From Bryobacteraceae bacterium (GTDB lineage Bacteria; Acidobacteriota; Terriglobia; Bryobacterales; Bryobacteraceae), in NCBI GenBank assembly GCA_030041985.1, contig JASIAM010000266.1, positions 1 through 64,000 on the forward strand: a DNA stretch of 64,000 nt, in the 5' to 3' direction. The translations under genes and the position numbers were made by a program. This document shows positions 35,589-44,178 of this stretch, piece after piece. Under the pieces are notes generated by a model. The model saw only the letters and a list, made by a program, of their open reading frames with translations. It was not told the DNA's origin and ran no database searches. Each line of letters begins with the position of its first letter. Position 1 is the stretch's first letter.

Positions 35589-36461
35589 TCACACCAGGGA
35601 ATAGAGCCACTCTTCCTGCCGGCGCAGAAGCTGGTGCGCTTGCTCCATAGTGACACGCTCGAAGGAGACCGCCTGGTGGGGGCGCAACTGTCCCAGACGC
35701 CAGAAGTCGGCGGAGATGACATTTGCCGGTTTGGGATAGCCGCCGGCCGTCTGGTGCTCGACGAAAAGGATAATCGGTTGGCCGTCCGGCGGAACCTGCA
35801 AAGCGCCCAAGGCGACGCCTTCGGTCAGCATATGACCGGAGGGGCTGGGAATGGGAACGCCCTGGAGCCGCAAGCCCATGCGGTTGGAAGAGGAGCTGAC
35901 CGTATAGATGGCGGCGTACCATTCTTCGAAAAACCAGCACGCTTGCGGACCGGCGGTGACGCGCAGTGGTCCTTCGCTCGCGAGCTGCGCCAGGATACGG
36001 CTGCGCGGACGGCGGATCGACTCAGTGCCAATGGGAAGGATATCTCCCCTGCGGAGCGGGCGTCCGCCGACTCCTGTGGCCACGTGCGTAGAAGCGCTGC
36101 CGAGCACCTTGGGAACGCCGATCCCGCCGCGCACGGCGAGGCAGCAGCGCGCGCCAAACCGTGCCGCGCCGAAGCGCACCACAGTTCCCGCGGCGATTTC
36201 GACGGCGCGCCCGAGCGCCAGTTCAGCGCCAAAATCCGAGCCGGTAACAGCTACGATGGCGGTGGTTTCGAATTCCAGAGTGGCGCCGGTGAGCGTCATT
36301 TCGAGGGCCGGGGCGTTTTCGGGATTCCCCACCAGCAGGTTGCCCGCCCGCAGGGCTAAGGCATCCGCTGCACCCGAGGCCGAGACTCCCAGATGGGCGT
36401 AGCCAAACCGGCCGAGGTCTTGCACCGTGGTCTCGAAACCCGCTTCGAGCACGCGAATCAC
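35589..36461 (-). CDS. pxpC: 5-oxoprolinase subunit PxpC (biotin-dependent carboxyltransferase family)
   Basis: The 290-residue product has the AHS2/KipA pattern: IRVLEAGFETTVQDLGRFGY at the start, then SGAADALALRAGNLLVGNPE, TGSDFGAEL and the closing LRPHQAVSFERVT. Three bases separate it from pxpB. It forms the catalytic complex with PxpB, which acts with PxpA in pyroglutamate breakdown. Older names such as KipA or urea-amidolyase-related are less likely given the three-gene operon. Confidence 0.92.
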   Translation of the reverse strand: MIRVLEAGFETTVQDLGRFGYAHLGVSASGAADALALRAGNLLVGNPENAPALEMTLTGATLEFETTAIVAVTGSDFGAELALGRAVEIAAGTVVRFGAARFGARCCLAVRGGIGVPKVLGSASTHVATGVGGRPLRRGDILPIGTESIRRPRSRILAQLASEGPLRVTAGPQACWFFEEWYAAIYTVSSSSNRMGLRLQGVPIPSPSGHMLTEGVALGALQVPPDGQPIILFVEHQTAGGYPKPANVISADFWRLGQLRPHQAVSFERVTMEQAHQLLRRQEEWLYSLV

Positions 36462-36464
36462 GGC

Positions 36465-37139
36465 TCACCCAACGTCCAGCGGAACGAAGCGCACGTGATC
36501 TCCCGCGCGCAGCAGGGCCGGAGGATCGGCCTCTAAATCGAACAGGCGAAGCGGGGTGCGGCCGATGATCCGCCAGCCGCCCGGAGATTCGGTGGGGTAC
36601 ACACCAGTCTGGCTGCCGCCAATGGCAACGCTGCCGGCCGGCACGCGTGAGCGCGGCGCAGCCAGCCGTGGGGTCGCCAGATTAGGCGGCAGCCCTCCCA
36701 GGTATGGAAAGCCGGGCGAAAAACCGAGGAAGTAGACCAGATAGCCGGCCCCCGCATGCAAGCGGACAACCTCCGCGGGCGCAAGGCCGGTATGACGCGC
36801 CACTTCTTCCAGGTCCGGACCGGATGCGCCGCCATAAAAGACGGGAATCTCCACGGTACGCGCGGCTTCTGCGGGGCCACTTTCTATCTGGGAGAATCGA
36901 GCACGCACCAATTGCTCGACCTGGTTGTGGTCCCAACGGCGCGGATCGAAATCGATCAGTATTGAGGCGAAAGCGGGATGCAGATTCAGGATGCCTGGCG
37001 GGAGTGTCCCGAATCCGCGAAGCAGGCCCACTATCTCACGGTGAAATTCCGGCGAGATTTCTTTTCCGAAACAGACTAAGAGCGAGCGGTCACTTGCGGG
37101 CCGGAAGTTCACGGACAAATGGTAGCACCGTGTGAGCAC
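36465..37139 (-). CDS. pxpB: 5-oxoprolinase subunit PxpB (AHS1/KipI family)
   Basis: A 224-residue AHS1 protein: early ASDRSLLVCFG, then IPVFYGGASGPDLEEVA, YLVYFLGFSPGFPYLGGLP and GSVAIGGSQTGVYPTESPGG with GWRIIGRTPLRLFD. First gene of the pxpBCA operon. The start is uncertain: the ATG at 37139 gives MLTRCYHLSV; a TTG or GTG 8-9 codons later is possible. No ribosome site stands out. Confidence 0.92.
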   Translation of the reverse strand: MLTRCYHLSVNFRPASDRSLLVCFGKEISPEFHREIVGLLRGFGTLPPGILNLHPAFASILIDFDPRRWDHNQVEQLVRARFSQIESGPAEAARTVEIPVFYGGASGPDLEEVARHTGLAPAEVVRLHAGAGYLVYFLGFSPGFPYLGGLPPNLATPRLAAPRSRVPAGSVAIGGSQTGVYPTESPGGWRIIGRTPLRLFDLEADPPALLRAGDHVRFVPLDVG

Positions 37140-37164
37140 CTGGCAGCCGCAACGGCCGCCTCAC

Positions 37165-37560
37165 TTACGTGCCCACTTTGGTCTGCAGTAACTCTGCAAC
37201 TTTATCCTGGAGTTCGGTGAGGGTAAACGGCTTGATGAGCAGCGCGTGTCCCTTCTCAACAACATACTTCTGCACCACATGGGTGCCCTCGTAGCCGGAA
37301 ATGTAGAGCACCTTCAGATTGGGCTGCAAGGCCGTCAACTTGTCAGCGAGCATGGGGCCGCTCATGCCGGGAGCAACCACGTCGGTGATGAGCAACTCGA
37401 GAGGTTCATCCTGGTTGCGATACAGCTTAAACGCGTGCTCTCCGCTATCGGCTGTGAGCACTGTGTACCCGCATTGGGCCATCATGGCCCCGACCAGCTT
37501 GCGGATCTCCGGCTCGTCATCCACCACGAGAACAGTTTTTTTACCGGCCGTTTCAGACAT
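37165..37560 (-). CDS. Stand-alone receiver (CheY-like) protein
   Basis: A 131-residue single receiver domain with a full phosphorylation site: VLVVDDEPE (acidic pair), LLITDVVAPGMSG (phospho-Asp), YISGYEG (Ser at the Thr/Ser position) and LIKPFTLTEL (Lys). It has no output domain, so it must act by protein contact. It resembles receivers attached to hybrid kinases such as that at 49474-51306. TAGAAT with TTGCTA 18 bases upstream ends six bases before the ATG, and there is no ribosome site. Confidence 0.88.
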   Translation of the reverse strand: MSETAGKKTVLVVDDEPEIRKLVGAMMAQCGYTVLTADSGEHAFKLYRNQDEPLELLITDVVAPGMSGPMLADKLTALQPNLKVLYISGYEGTHVVQKYVVEKGHALLIKPFTLTELQDKVAELLQTKVGT

Positions 37561-37566
37561 GCCCAG

Positions 37567-37596
37567 ATTCTATCCGCCACCTGAGGGTTATAGCAA
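37567..37596 (-). promoter_or_regulatory. Promoter candidate TTGCTA-N18-TAGAAT, leaderless
   Basis: The minus-strand TAGAAT (37572-37567) is followed by six bases and the ATG at 37560. Transcription should begin at the start codon or a base away. Confidence 0.5.
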
Positions 37597-37673
37597 CGGT
37601 GCGCGCGGCCTTTGGTGTAAGAATGTGAACGGAGATATCGGGACTTTCGCCGATGCGAACGTGGTGAAGCTTA

Positions 37674-37961
37674 CTAGTGGCCGTTGCGGGCTTCGAGGCG
37701 GTTGATGCGGGATCTAAGGTCTGCGATTTCGCGATCCTTGGCTTCCAAGGCAGTGTCGATGTGTTCGGCCCACTCTTCCATTCTTCCGCTCCAGCGGCGG
37801 CCCGTTTGCCAATACGCGGCATGGCGATCGAGCCGGGTAGCCTGGGTATCGAGGCGGCTATTCACGCTGGCGAACCCATCGTCCATCTTCCGTTCCAGCC
37901 GTTCGAGATCCCGCTCGAGGCTCTCCTTTAGATCCACAATCAAGTGCTCAAGATTATCCAT
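37674..37961 (-). CDS. Small coiled-coil protein
   Basis: The 95-residue product is charged and helical: heptads with hydrophobic a/d positions at 1-45 (LEHLIVDLKESLERDLERLE) and 68-92 (LEAKDREIADLRSRINRLEA), broken by AAYWQTGRRWSGRMEEW. No signal peptide or motif. Its TACGAT-like hexamer ends eight bases before the ATG. Function unknown; comparable in style to the repeat protein at 13375-13740. Confidence 0.6.
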   Translation of the reverse strand: MDNLEHLIVDLKESLERDLERLERKMDDGFASVNSRLDTQATRLDRHAAYWQTGRRWSGRMEEWAEHIDTALEAKDREIADLRSRINRLEARNGH

Positions 37962-38130
37962 GCAACTCTATCGTACACCGCCTGCTCGCCATGCGCAGCG
38001 CTGGTTCCGTCGCGCGCGCGTGCGGTATCATTGCCGATAATCCTGAAAGAGGGTGACTCAGTGGACGCGAAACAGGGAAGGCGGGAATGTTTTGGAAGCG
38101 ATGAGACTGGGCGCAGCGGCGCAAGAAGCG

Positions 38131-38625
38131 ATGGTTAGCGGCATGAAATTGGCGGTAGCTTGTGATCATGCCGGTTTTGTGCTGAAACTCCGGGTATGGG
38201 AGGCGCTGTGCCGGGAGGGCCACGAGGTTCGCGACCTCGGCACGAACTCCACCGATCCGGTAGACTATCCCGATTATGCGCGCGCCGCGGCGGAAGCGGT
38301 TCTCTCCGGCGCGGCCGAACGCGCCGTGCTGATCTGCGGCAGCGGCGCCGGGGCTTGCGTGGCCGCCAACAAATTTCGAGGCGTGCGCGCCGCTACCTGT
38401 CACGATACGTTCTCCGCCCGCCAGTGCGTGGAAGACGATGATGTCAACATATTGTGTCTCGGCGGCCGCGTGATTGGTCCCGAGCTTGCGGTGGAAGTGG
38501 TTCGCGTTTATTTGAACGCGCATTTCTCCGGCGCCGAACGCCACGTGAGAAGGCTGGCGAAAGTCGCAGCGTTTGAAGCGCACTTCGGCAAGCCAGGCGG
38601 CAAGCTCAGCGCTGCTGATGCTTAA
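38131..38625 (+). CDS. rpiB: Ribose-5-phosphate isomerase B / RpiB-LacA-LacB family
   Basis: The 164-residue product carries the RpiB signature: MKLAVACDHAGFVLK, DLGTNSTDPVDYPDYA and CGSGAGACVAANKFRGVRAA. The Cys in ICGSGAG is the usual base. It interconverts ribose and ribulose 5-phosphate, or related sugar phosphates. ATG codons at 38131 and 38143 are both plausible; AAGAAG precedes the first. The C-terminal tail (~20 residues) is slightly longer than usual. Its TAA overlaps the stop of the convergent gene. Confidence 0.88.
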   Translation: MVSGMKLAVACDHAGFVLKLRVWEALCREGHEVRDLGTNSTDPVDYPDYARAAAEAVLSGAAERAVLICGSGAGACVAANKFRGVRAATCHDTFSARQCVEDDDVNILCLGGRVIGPELAVEVVRVYLNAHFSGAERHVRRLAKVAAFEAHFGKPGGKLSAADA

Positions 38626-39389
38626 CTCGAACTGCAGTAGGCGGCGGTATCCACGGCCCGCAATATCCGGATAGGCGCACCCTGGCGGATCACAAATTCG
38701 CTTTCCCCGAATCGCTCGAATTCGCCGGGTTGCGCGCCCGGAGCCCAATCGAAAGTGTAGCCGAGGCCGGTCCAGGGAAAAGCGTTCTGAGGGGATCGCT
38801 CATAGGAATCCGCGTACTGCTTGTGCAGCCATTGGCGATGTTCCACGCCGGCTCCGGCAGGCACTGCGCCCGGGTGCTCCAGGCAGTCCGCACGGTCCGT
38901 GGCGGGGTCTATGCATGGCCGGAAGATCACGTCCGGCGTGGGGTGTTGGAGGCCAATTTCCAGGAATTCGCGCCGGATGCCGCCGGGAGGAAGCCCCAGC
39001 CTTTGCTCCAGCCGCAGTGTCAATTGATCGAGATTGCGCCCGTGCGCGGCGAAAAACGCGGCGCAAAACTTCTGCAAGCCCGGTTCAACCGTGACCCAGA
39101 TCTCTTGCGGCGCATGCGTGAGCCACCGGCCGGACGCCTCGCGAAAGCGCTTCAGTTCCTCTTCCGAAATCCAGCTATCCACTGCGATTGGGTCGTCTGC
39201 TGAAAACCGGACTAAGTCCTGCGCGACCTGCCGCGGCACGATTTGCTCCGCTTCGGCAACGGCCTTTTGATACCGGGCTTGATACTGCGTTTGCGGCCTC
39301 TCGCTAACTGCAACCCAGACCCACCCGGCGGCAAACAGGAGGACGAGCGCCACGCAGGCAGTAATGATTACGGCACTAGCTCGCGTCAT
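38622..39389 (-). CDS. Membrane-anchored protein of unknown function
   Basis: A 255-residue protein with one N-terminal TM helix (VIITACVALVLLFAAGWVWV) and an otherwise soluble part. Four Cys are present in the exported part (FCAAFF, RPCIDPATDRADCLEH, AYCSSS), so disulfides are possible. No family was recognised. It follows the membrane glycosyltransferase gene by six bases, so it may be an accessory to glycan transfer. Confidence 0.65.
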   Translation of the reverse strand: MTRASAVIITACVALVLLFAAGWVWVAVSERPQTQYQARYQKAVAEAEQIVPRQVAQDLVRFSADDPIAVDSWISEEELKRFREASGRWLTHAPQEIWVTVEPGLQKFCAAFFAAHGRNLDQLTLRLEQRLGLPPGGIRREFLEIGLQHPTPDVIFRPCIDPATDRADCLEHPGAVPAGAGVEHRQWLHKQYADSYERSPQNAFPWTGLGYTFDWAPGAQPGEFERFGESEFVIRQGAPIRILRAVDTAAYCSSS

Positions 39390-39395
39390 GAAGAA

Positions 39396-40766
39396 TTACT
39401 GTAGCGCTCGAAGGGGGCGCGTGATCAACCAGCGCAAAGTGACAGCAATCAGCACCATCAATGCCGGATCGATCGGATGCCGGTAGCGCGGTAGCGCGAG
39501 GGTAAGGTAGTAGGCCCAGGGAAACACCAGCGGATAAACCGCCAGCGGAAATGCGTATGGATTGCCGGCGCGGACAAGCGCAATGATGCCCGCCGCTGCG
39601 CTGAAAGCTGCCGCGAGATTGAACACCAGAACATACCGGAACCAAACAGAGTGGCTGCGCCGAAAATCCGCCACCGGCGAAGGGGTTCCTCCTGCCCATA
39701 GGGAAGCAAAACGGCCTGCGATTAATCCGGCTTCGCGGCGGGGATGCTGCACCATGTAGGAGACCGCTTCGCGGTATTTTTCCCGCATGTAGGCAACCTC
39801 GCCCATCGCAACATATTGCTTGCGCTCCGTGGTGTCGTTGATGGGGTGCTGCTCTCCCAGCCAGATCACCTTGGCGCGCGGATTGTTGCCCACCCATAAT
39901 TGCAGCCCCAAAACAGACCGTAGCGGGATAAAGCTGCGGAAGACGGTGTAATTGCGAATGGTCCAGGGGACGCAGCAGAGAGCCGCTATGGCTGCCGCCA
40001 GCGCCGGCTTTGCGAAGCGCCGCGATGCGGGCTCGCGCGAGCGGGATTTGTGAGAGCGATAGGCCAGCCAACCAAACAGGAACGGCAACAGCGAAAGAAG
40101 CGCGGCGTTGGTCATCAATACTACGCCCCAAAGCAAGCCGTATGCGGCCCACCAGAGAGTCCGGCCGACCTCAGCGACTCGCAGCGTGGCCCAAAGAACG
40201 GTGGCGCCTAGCAGCGCCGATAGCGATGTGTCCCACAGGCTTTCGAAACTCAACAGGATGGCATTGGGAAAAATAGCCCACAGCCACGCGGCGGAAGCAC
40301 CCAGAAGCACCCCGCCAATGCGCCGCGCCACTGCAAACACCGGCAGGCAAGCCAGCGCGGAGCAGCAGATGTTGATCCCCGCAGCGGCCGCCCAGGAGGC
40401 GAACGTGTACCCGCCGAATACCCGCAGGATGCCGCTCAGCAGCAGCGGGTAGAGCGGCGTCATCCACGCAGTTGGCCCCGTATTCACGCGAAATGGCGAG
40501 CTGAAACCATTGCCCGTAGCCAGCGAATGCGCGATGTTGCCCGATTCGAAAAGGAAAGGAATCACGCTCAGCGCGCGCCGCGGCGAGTGCGCCTGATAAT
40601 TCCAGGCAAAGCCCAGCCGCAAGGCCAGCGCGACCAGAACAATCAGCGGAAGCGACGTAAAGGCGGCGCGCAAGAACCGGGCCGGGCTCTGGCGGGGCGC
40701 GCTGCGCGGGGGCACGGGCGCCCTTCCGGAGATTCGGTGCGGAATCTTGCGCTGCGGGCGAGCCAA
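39396..40766 (-). CDS. Membrane glycosyltransferase of the ArnT/PMT (GT39/GT83) type
   Basis: The 456-residue protein has about ten hydrophobic helices. The first luminal loop after helix 1 contains SVIPFLFESGNIAHSLATG and GPTAWMTPLYPLLLSG, the layout of polyprenyl-phosphate-sugar-dependent transferases with an acidic residue in loop 1. It likely moves a sugar from a lipid carrier onto an envelope acceptor. The start is TTG. TACACT lies nine bases before it. It shares a 37-bp divergent region with the Hsp70-like gene. Confidence 0.75.
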   Translation of the reverse strand: MARPQRKIPHRISGRAPVPPRSAPRQSPARFLRAAFTSLPLIVLVALALRLGFAWNYQAHSPRRALSVIPFLFESGNIAHSLATGNGFSSPFRVNTGPTAWMTPLYPLLLSGILRVFGGYTFASWAAAAGINICCSALACLPVFAVARRIGGVLLGASAAWLWAIFPNAILLSFESLWDTSLSALLGATVLWATLRVAEVGRTLWWAAYGLLWGVVLMTNAALLSLLPFLFGWLAYRSHKSRSREPASRRFAKPALAAAIAALCCVPWTIRNYTVFRSFIPLRSVLGLQLWVGNNPRAKVIWLGEQHPINDTTERKQYVAMGEVAYMREKYREAVSYMVQHPRREAGLIAGRFASLWAGGTPSPVADFRRSHSVWFRYVLVFNLAAAFSAAAGIIALVRAGNPYAFPLAVYPLVFPWAYYLTLALPRYRHPIDPALMVLIAVTLRWLITRPLRALQ

Positions 40767-40803
40767 ACCGGTCTCAGTGTACCATTAGGAATTCAAGGCT
40801 CCA
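40767..40803. promoter_or_regulatory. Very short divergent promoter region
   Basis: Only 37 bp separate two divergent start codons. The plus strand has TACCAT and the minus strand TACACT, overlapping in the core GTGTACCATT. The two promoters cannot be used at once without clash. Confidence 0.35.
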
Positions 40804-42423
40804 ATGAAACTGGGTATCGACTTCGGAACAACTCGTATTGTGGCTGCCGCGGCCGATCGCGGCAATTATCCTCTAGTCAGCTTCGATGCGCCGGATGGGC
40901 AGGCGCGGGACTGGTTCCCGCCTCTGGTGGCCATCAGCGGCCAGGACCGGCGGTTCGGTTGGGATGCCTGGAGTGTGCAGGGCGATCCGCAGTGGACCAC
41001 GATCCGCTCCATCAAGCGGCTGCTGAAGCACGCCGGCCCGAACAGCGAGCTAACCATAGGCACTGAGAGTTACCTGATCGCGGAGTTGGTGACGGAGTTG
41101 TTGTTCGCGCTGCGCCGGCAGCTCCGGAAGCAGTCTACGCTGGCGGTGGAGCGCGGCGAACCGCTCGAAGTGATGATCGGCGTGCCCGCCAATGCCAACA
41201 GCAATCAACGATTCCTCACGGCTGAAGCCTTTCGCGCAGCCGGATTTCAAGTGCTGGGGATACTGAATGAGCCTTCGGCGGCGAGCGTGGAGTTCGGCCA
41301 TCGGGGCGTAGCTTCCGGGCCGGGCCGCAAGGACCAGCGCCGCTCGCTGCTGGTTTACGATCTCGGAGGCGGCACCTTCGACGCCTCGCTCGTCGAGATC
41401 GAAGACAGCGTCCACACCATAATCGCAACCGTGGGACTTCCCGATGTGGGCGGGGATGATTTCGACGAAATCCTGGCGGACATCGCGCTTGAGACCGCGG
41501 GGGTTGCAGCCGAGAGGCAAAAGCTTTCGGCAGCTCAGTGGTTCCAGCTTTGCGAAGAGTGCCGCGAACGCAAGGAAGCGCTGAACCCTAACACCCGCAA
41601 AATCGTGATCGACCTGGAACGTGTGCAGGCGGGATGGGGCGAAGTTTCTATTGCCGTGGGCGATTTCTACGAGCGCTGCCGTCCGCTCATTGAACGTACG
41701 GAAGCCGTGGTGGTGGATTTGCTCACCGGCAAGGCCGCAGGCTCGGATGAGCATCCGCTCGAGGCGCTCTATGTCACCGGTGGTGGTTCGGAGCTTCCCG
41801 CCGTGGCTCGTGTTCTCAAAGAAAACTTTGGCCGGCGCGTGCGGCGCTCAGCCTACATGCGTTCCGCAACCGCGATTGGTCTGGCGATCAGCGCGGACGA
41901 TCGCTCGAACTATTTGCTGAAAGACCGCCTGGCGCGGTATTTCGGCGTATGGCGCGAGGCTGACCACGGCGACCGCATCGTGTTCGACCTGCTGTTTCCC
42001 CGCGGTCTGGAACTGCCGCGCTCGGGCGCGAGTCCCCTACGCGTTGCCCGCACGTATTGGCCCGCGCACAATATCGGCCACTTCCGTTACGCCGAATGTT
42101 CGGGAATCGGCCTGGATGGCCAACCCGCCGGCGATTTGACAGTCTGGGACGATATCCGGTTTCCGTTCGACCCCGCACTGCGCGAGGCTGAGGACCTGGA
42201 GGCCGTCCCCGTATCGAAAAGTTCAGCCATGGCGGCGCAGGCGGTGGAAGAGGAATATACCTGCGACGCGAGTGGCATGGTGAAAGTGATCATTACTAAC
42301 CGCTCGGCAGGCTACCGGCGTGAGTACGCGCTGGGCCGCTGGTCGGCCAAAGCGCCGCGCGTCACTGCGGCCGCTGTCCCCGCGAAACGCGATTGGCCGC
42401 GACGCCATCGCGAGAGCCGGTAG
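40804..42423 (+). CDS. Hsp70-like ATPase without lid domain
   Basis: Residues 1-365 form a complete Hsp70/actin-type ATPase: LGIDFGTTRIVAAA (phosphate 1), LNEPSAASVEFG, LLVYDLGGGTFDASLVEI (phosphate 2) and LYVTGGGSELPAVARVL (adenosine). The following ~150 residues are beta-rich, like a substrate-binding beta domain. The helical lid and EEVD-like end are absent; the protein stops at 539 against ~630 for DnaK. No dnaJ or grpE lies nearby. It is probably a specialised member of the Hsp70 superfamily, not the main chaperone. Confidence 0.82.
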   Translation: MKLGIDFGTTRIVAAAADRGNYPLVSFDAPDGQARDWFPPLVAISGQDRRFGWDAWSVQGDPQWTTIRSIKRLLKHAGPNSELTIGTESYLIAELVTELLFALRRQLRKQSTLAVERGEPLEVMIGVPANANSNQRFLTAEAFRAAGFQVLGILNEPSAASVEFGHRGVASGPGRKDQRRSLLVYDLGGGTFDASLVEIEDSVHTIIATVGLPDVGGDDFDEILADIALETAGVAAERQKLSAAQWFQLCEECRERKEALNPNTRKIVIDLERVQAGWGEVSIAVGDFYERCRPLIERTEAVVVDLLTGKAAGSDEHPLEALYVTGGGSELPAVARVLKENFGRRVRRSAYMRSATAIGLAISADDRSNYLLKDRLARYFGVWREADHGDRIVFDLLFPRGLELPRSGASPLRVARTYWPAHNIGHFRYAECSGIGLDGQPAGDLTVWDDIRFPFDPALREAEDLEAVPVSKSSAMAAQAVEEEYTCDASGMVKVIITNRSAGYRREYALGRWSAKAPRVTAAAVPAKRDWPRRHRESR

Positions 42424-42435
42424 GCGGTCTGCCCG

Positions 42436-43077
42436 TTACGGCGCCAGCCGGGATGGTAGCTTGAGTGTGGCGATCTTGCCCAATCCGGCGATCGCTCTGG
42501 CGGCGGCATCCTGGTGATCTTTCTGCCAAGGAGGCCCGAGACTCCCACGCAGTTCCGCCAGCCAGTGGTTCAGGCGCTCCGTCCCGATCCTCAGTGCTTC
42601 CGCGGCACGCTGGCGCTCTTGGCCGGGTGCGATCCGCTCCACAAGGATTCCCAAACCCTCAGCCGCCTTGCACAGAGCATCGTGATAGAGCATGGCATCA
42701 GCCCGAACCATCACGTGGTAGGACGCGTGCGCCGCGGCCACCGACGCCGGCAGATGCGGCAAGAGCGCTTCGCGAAGGGCGATGGCATCTATTTTTCCGC
42801 AACCACTGGATTTCAGCCGCGCTAATTCCCGCTCAGCGCAGTGCAGAGACGATTCGCGCACCTCTTTTACCAACTCCTCAGCTTGCTCTCTGCTCAGATC
42901 GAGTGTGTCATGTTCATACGGCTGATTCGGTAATCCCGGTTCGATTAGCTGTACCCGGCGGCGGTCAATGACCAGCGGCCCTCCGCCGCGGACGGTGACA
43001 GAGACAAAGACCGCCCATCCGTTGTGACCCGAGATTCCTACTACCGTGGGACCCCATCCTCGACTTTCCTCTAGCAT
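42436..43077 (-). CDS. Conserved-looking protein of unknown function
   Basis: From the ATG at 43077 the product has 213 residues and begins MLEESRGWGPTVVGISGHNG, with a beta-rich start (WAVFVSVTVRGGGPLVIDRR) and a helical remainder. VVGISGHNGW and a mid-protein HASYHVMVRADAML are the most motif-like parts. A start at 43146 is possible, but the extra residues are not obviously part of the fold. I do not recognise a characterised family. It converges on the Hsp70-like gene with 12 bases between stops. Confidence 0.6.
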   Translation of the reverse strand: MLEESRGWGPTVVGISGHNGWAVFVSVTVRGGGPLVIDRRRVQLIEPGLPNQPYEHDTLDLSREQAEELVKEVRESSLHCAERELARLKSSGCGKIDAIALREALLPHLPASVAAAHASYHVMVRADAMLYHDALCKAAEGLGILVERIAPGQERQRAAEALRIGTERLNHWLAELRGSLGPPWQKDHQDAAARAIAGLGKIATLKLPSRLAP

Positions 43078-43211
43078 CGTTTTGCCCACGGCCCTGATAA
43101 GAATTATCGATTGGACAACCGGCAATTCATTGTATAGCCTGAACATCAGTAGGTCTTTGGTGACCTGCCACCCTCTCCCTGCCGAGAAGTTTCCCTTTCA
43201 GGAGCGTAATA

Positions 43212-43571
43212 ATGCCGCGAGTGACACTGCTCGGACTGCCAGAGGATTTGGAACGCCCGTTAGCAAAAGTTTTGCGTGATGAGGCGCACAAAGTGATTCG
43301 AAAACTGCATCTTCAGGATCTGCGGCATGGGCCGAAATCGGATGTTGTTTTCATTTCAGGGGAAGACCCCGGTTTTCGGGGAATGCTTGCCGAACTACGG
43401 CAAGGCAATCCTTCCGTGCCGGTGATTGTGGTCACTGGTAAAACCGGTACGACCGAGTGGCTGGACGCTCTGGACGCGGGCGCAACCGATTATTGCGGCG
43501 CTCCGTTTGAACGCGTGCAAATCCGGTGGATTCTGGACTCGGCTCTTCGCCCGGAGCCATGCGCCGCATGA
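43212..43571 (+). CDS. Pseudo-receiver protein
   Basis: A 119-residue receiver-like fold: early RVTLLGLPED, SDVVFISGEDP at the beta3 position, VPVIVVTGKTG (beta4 with Thr) and AGATDYCGAPF (beta5). The acidic pair of beta1 is missing, the phospho-Asp position reads Ser/Gly, and the Lys of KPF is Ala. It therefore cannot be phosphorylated in the usual way. AGGAG precedes the ATG. Its stop overlaps the start of a PilZ-domain gene (ATGA), so the two are made together. Confidence 0.75.
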   Translation: MPRVTLLGLPEDLERPLAKVLRDEAHKVIRKLHLQDLRHGPKSDVVFISGEDPGFRGMLAELRQGNPSVPVIVVTGKTGTTEWLDALDAGATDYCGAPFERVQIRWILDSALRPEPCAA

Positions 43572-44017
43572 CCGTGGGCGCCAGCCGCCGTGTACTGTTG
43601 GCTCTCGGCGACCGCAGGCTGGCCCGGCGCTACCCGATTACCGCCGACGTAGAGTTCACGGCGTTAGGCTCTGACGGGGTTGCGTTGCAAGGTTTTGGCC
43701 GAACGGTCAATCTGTCTACCGGCGGCGTCCTGTTCGAGTCCGATGAGGTCCTTCAGGCGGGCATGCGCATCGAATTAGTGATCGCCTGGCCCGCCCGCCT
43801 CAATAATGCGGTGGCACTCAATCTTTGTGTCTCGGGACGAGTGGCGCGCTCAACTGCGAATTCGCATGCCATCCGCATCCGCGAGCACGAATTCTGCCTG
43901 CGCGGGCGGTATCGCCCGGCCGGTCTCCGGTTTCGCGCTCCCGCGGTTCCCCGTGTAGCCGCTGCAGTACGTTTCGGCGTCGAAGCCAGGCCGCGAACAT
44001 TGGCAAGTTCGGCGTAG
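43568..44017 (+). CDS. PilZ-domain protein
   Basis: A 149-residue protein with a PilZ domain at about 15-105: DRRLARRYPITADVEF supplies the RxxxR-like basic element and GFGRTVNLSTGGVLFES supplies the D/NxSxxG element; both bind cyclic di-GMP in known PilZ proteins. The C-terminal ~40 residues are basic (RPAGLRFRAPAVPRVA). The start ATG overlaps the stop of the pseudo-receiver gene. It likely senses c-di-GMP and controls an envelope process. The glycosyltransferase genes that follow have their own promoter. Confidence 0.78.
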   Translation: MTVGASRRVLLALGDRRLARRYPITADVEFTALGSDGVALQGFGRTVNLSTGGVLFESDEVLQAGMRIELVIAWPARLNNAVALNLCVSGRVARSTANSHAIRIREHEFCLRGRYRPAGLRFRAPAVPRVAAAVRFGVEARPRTLASSA

Positions 44018-44047
44018 GACAAATACCGGCTACACAAGTGAGCACGG

Positions 44048-44095
44048 AAGCCGGTTTGTAATGCATCCTACATAACCGAAGTGTCACACCGGCTT
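44048..44095. other. Long-range inverted repeat between PilZ and glycosyltransferase genes
   Basis: AAGCCGGT (44048-44055) and ACCGGCTT (44088-44095) are perfect 8-bp arms with a 32-base loop. It may be a terminator for the PilZ transcript or a regulator site. Confidence 0.3.
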
Positions 44096-44120
44096 AGTAC
44101 TATAAAAGCTAGATTCTGCA

Positions 44121-44149
44121 TTGTTCACCATAGGCCTGCATGCTATATT
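44121..44149 (+). promoter_or_regulatory. Promoter candidate TTGTTC-N17-TATATT
   Basis: The hexamers are 17 bases apart, and the expected start near 44156 is about 23 bases before the GTG of the glycosyltransferase gene. Confidence 0.45.
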
Positions 44150-44178
44150 GAATCGACGATTTCAGAGCAATTGTACCT

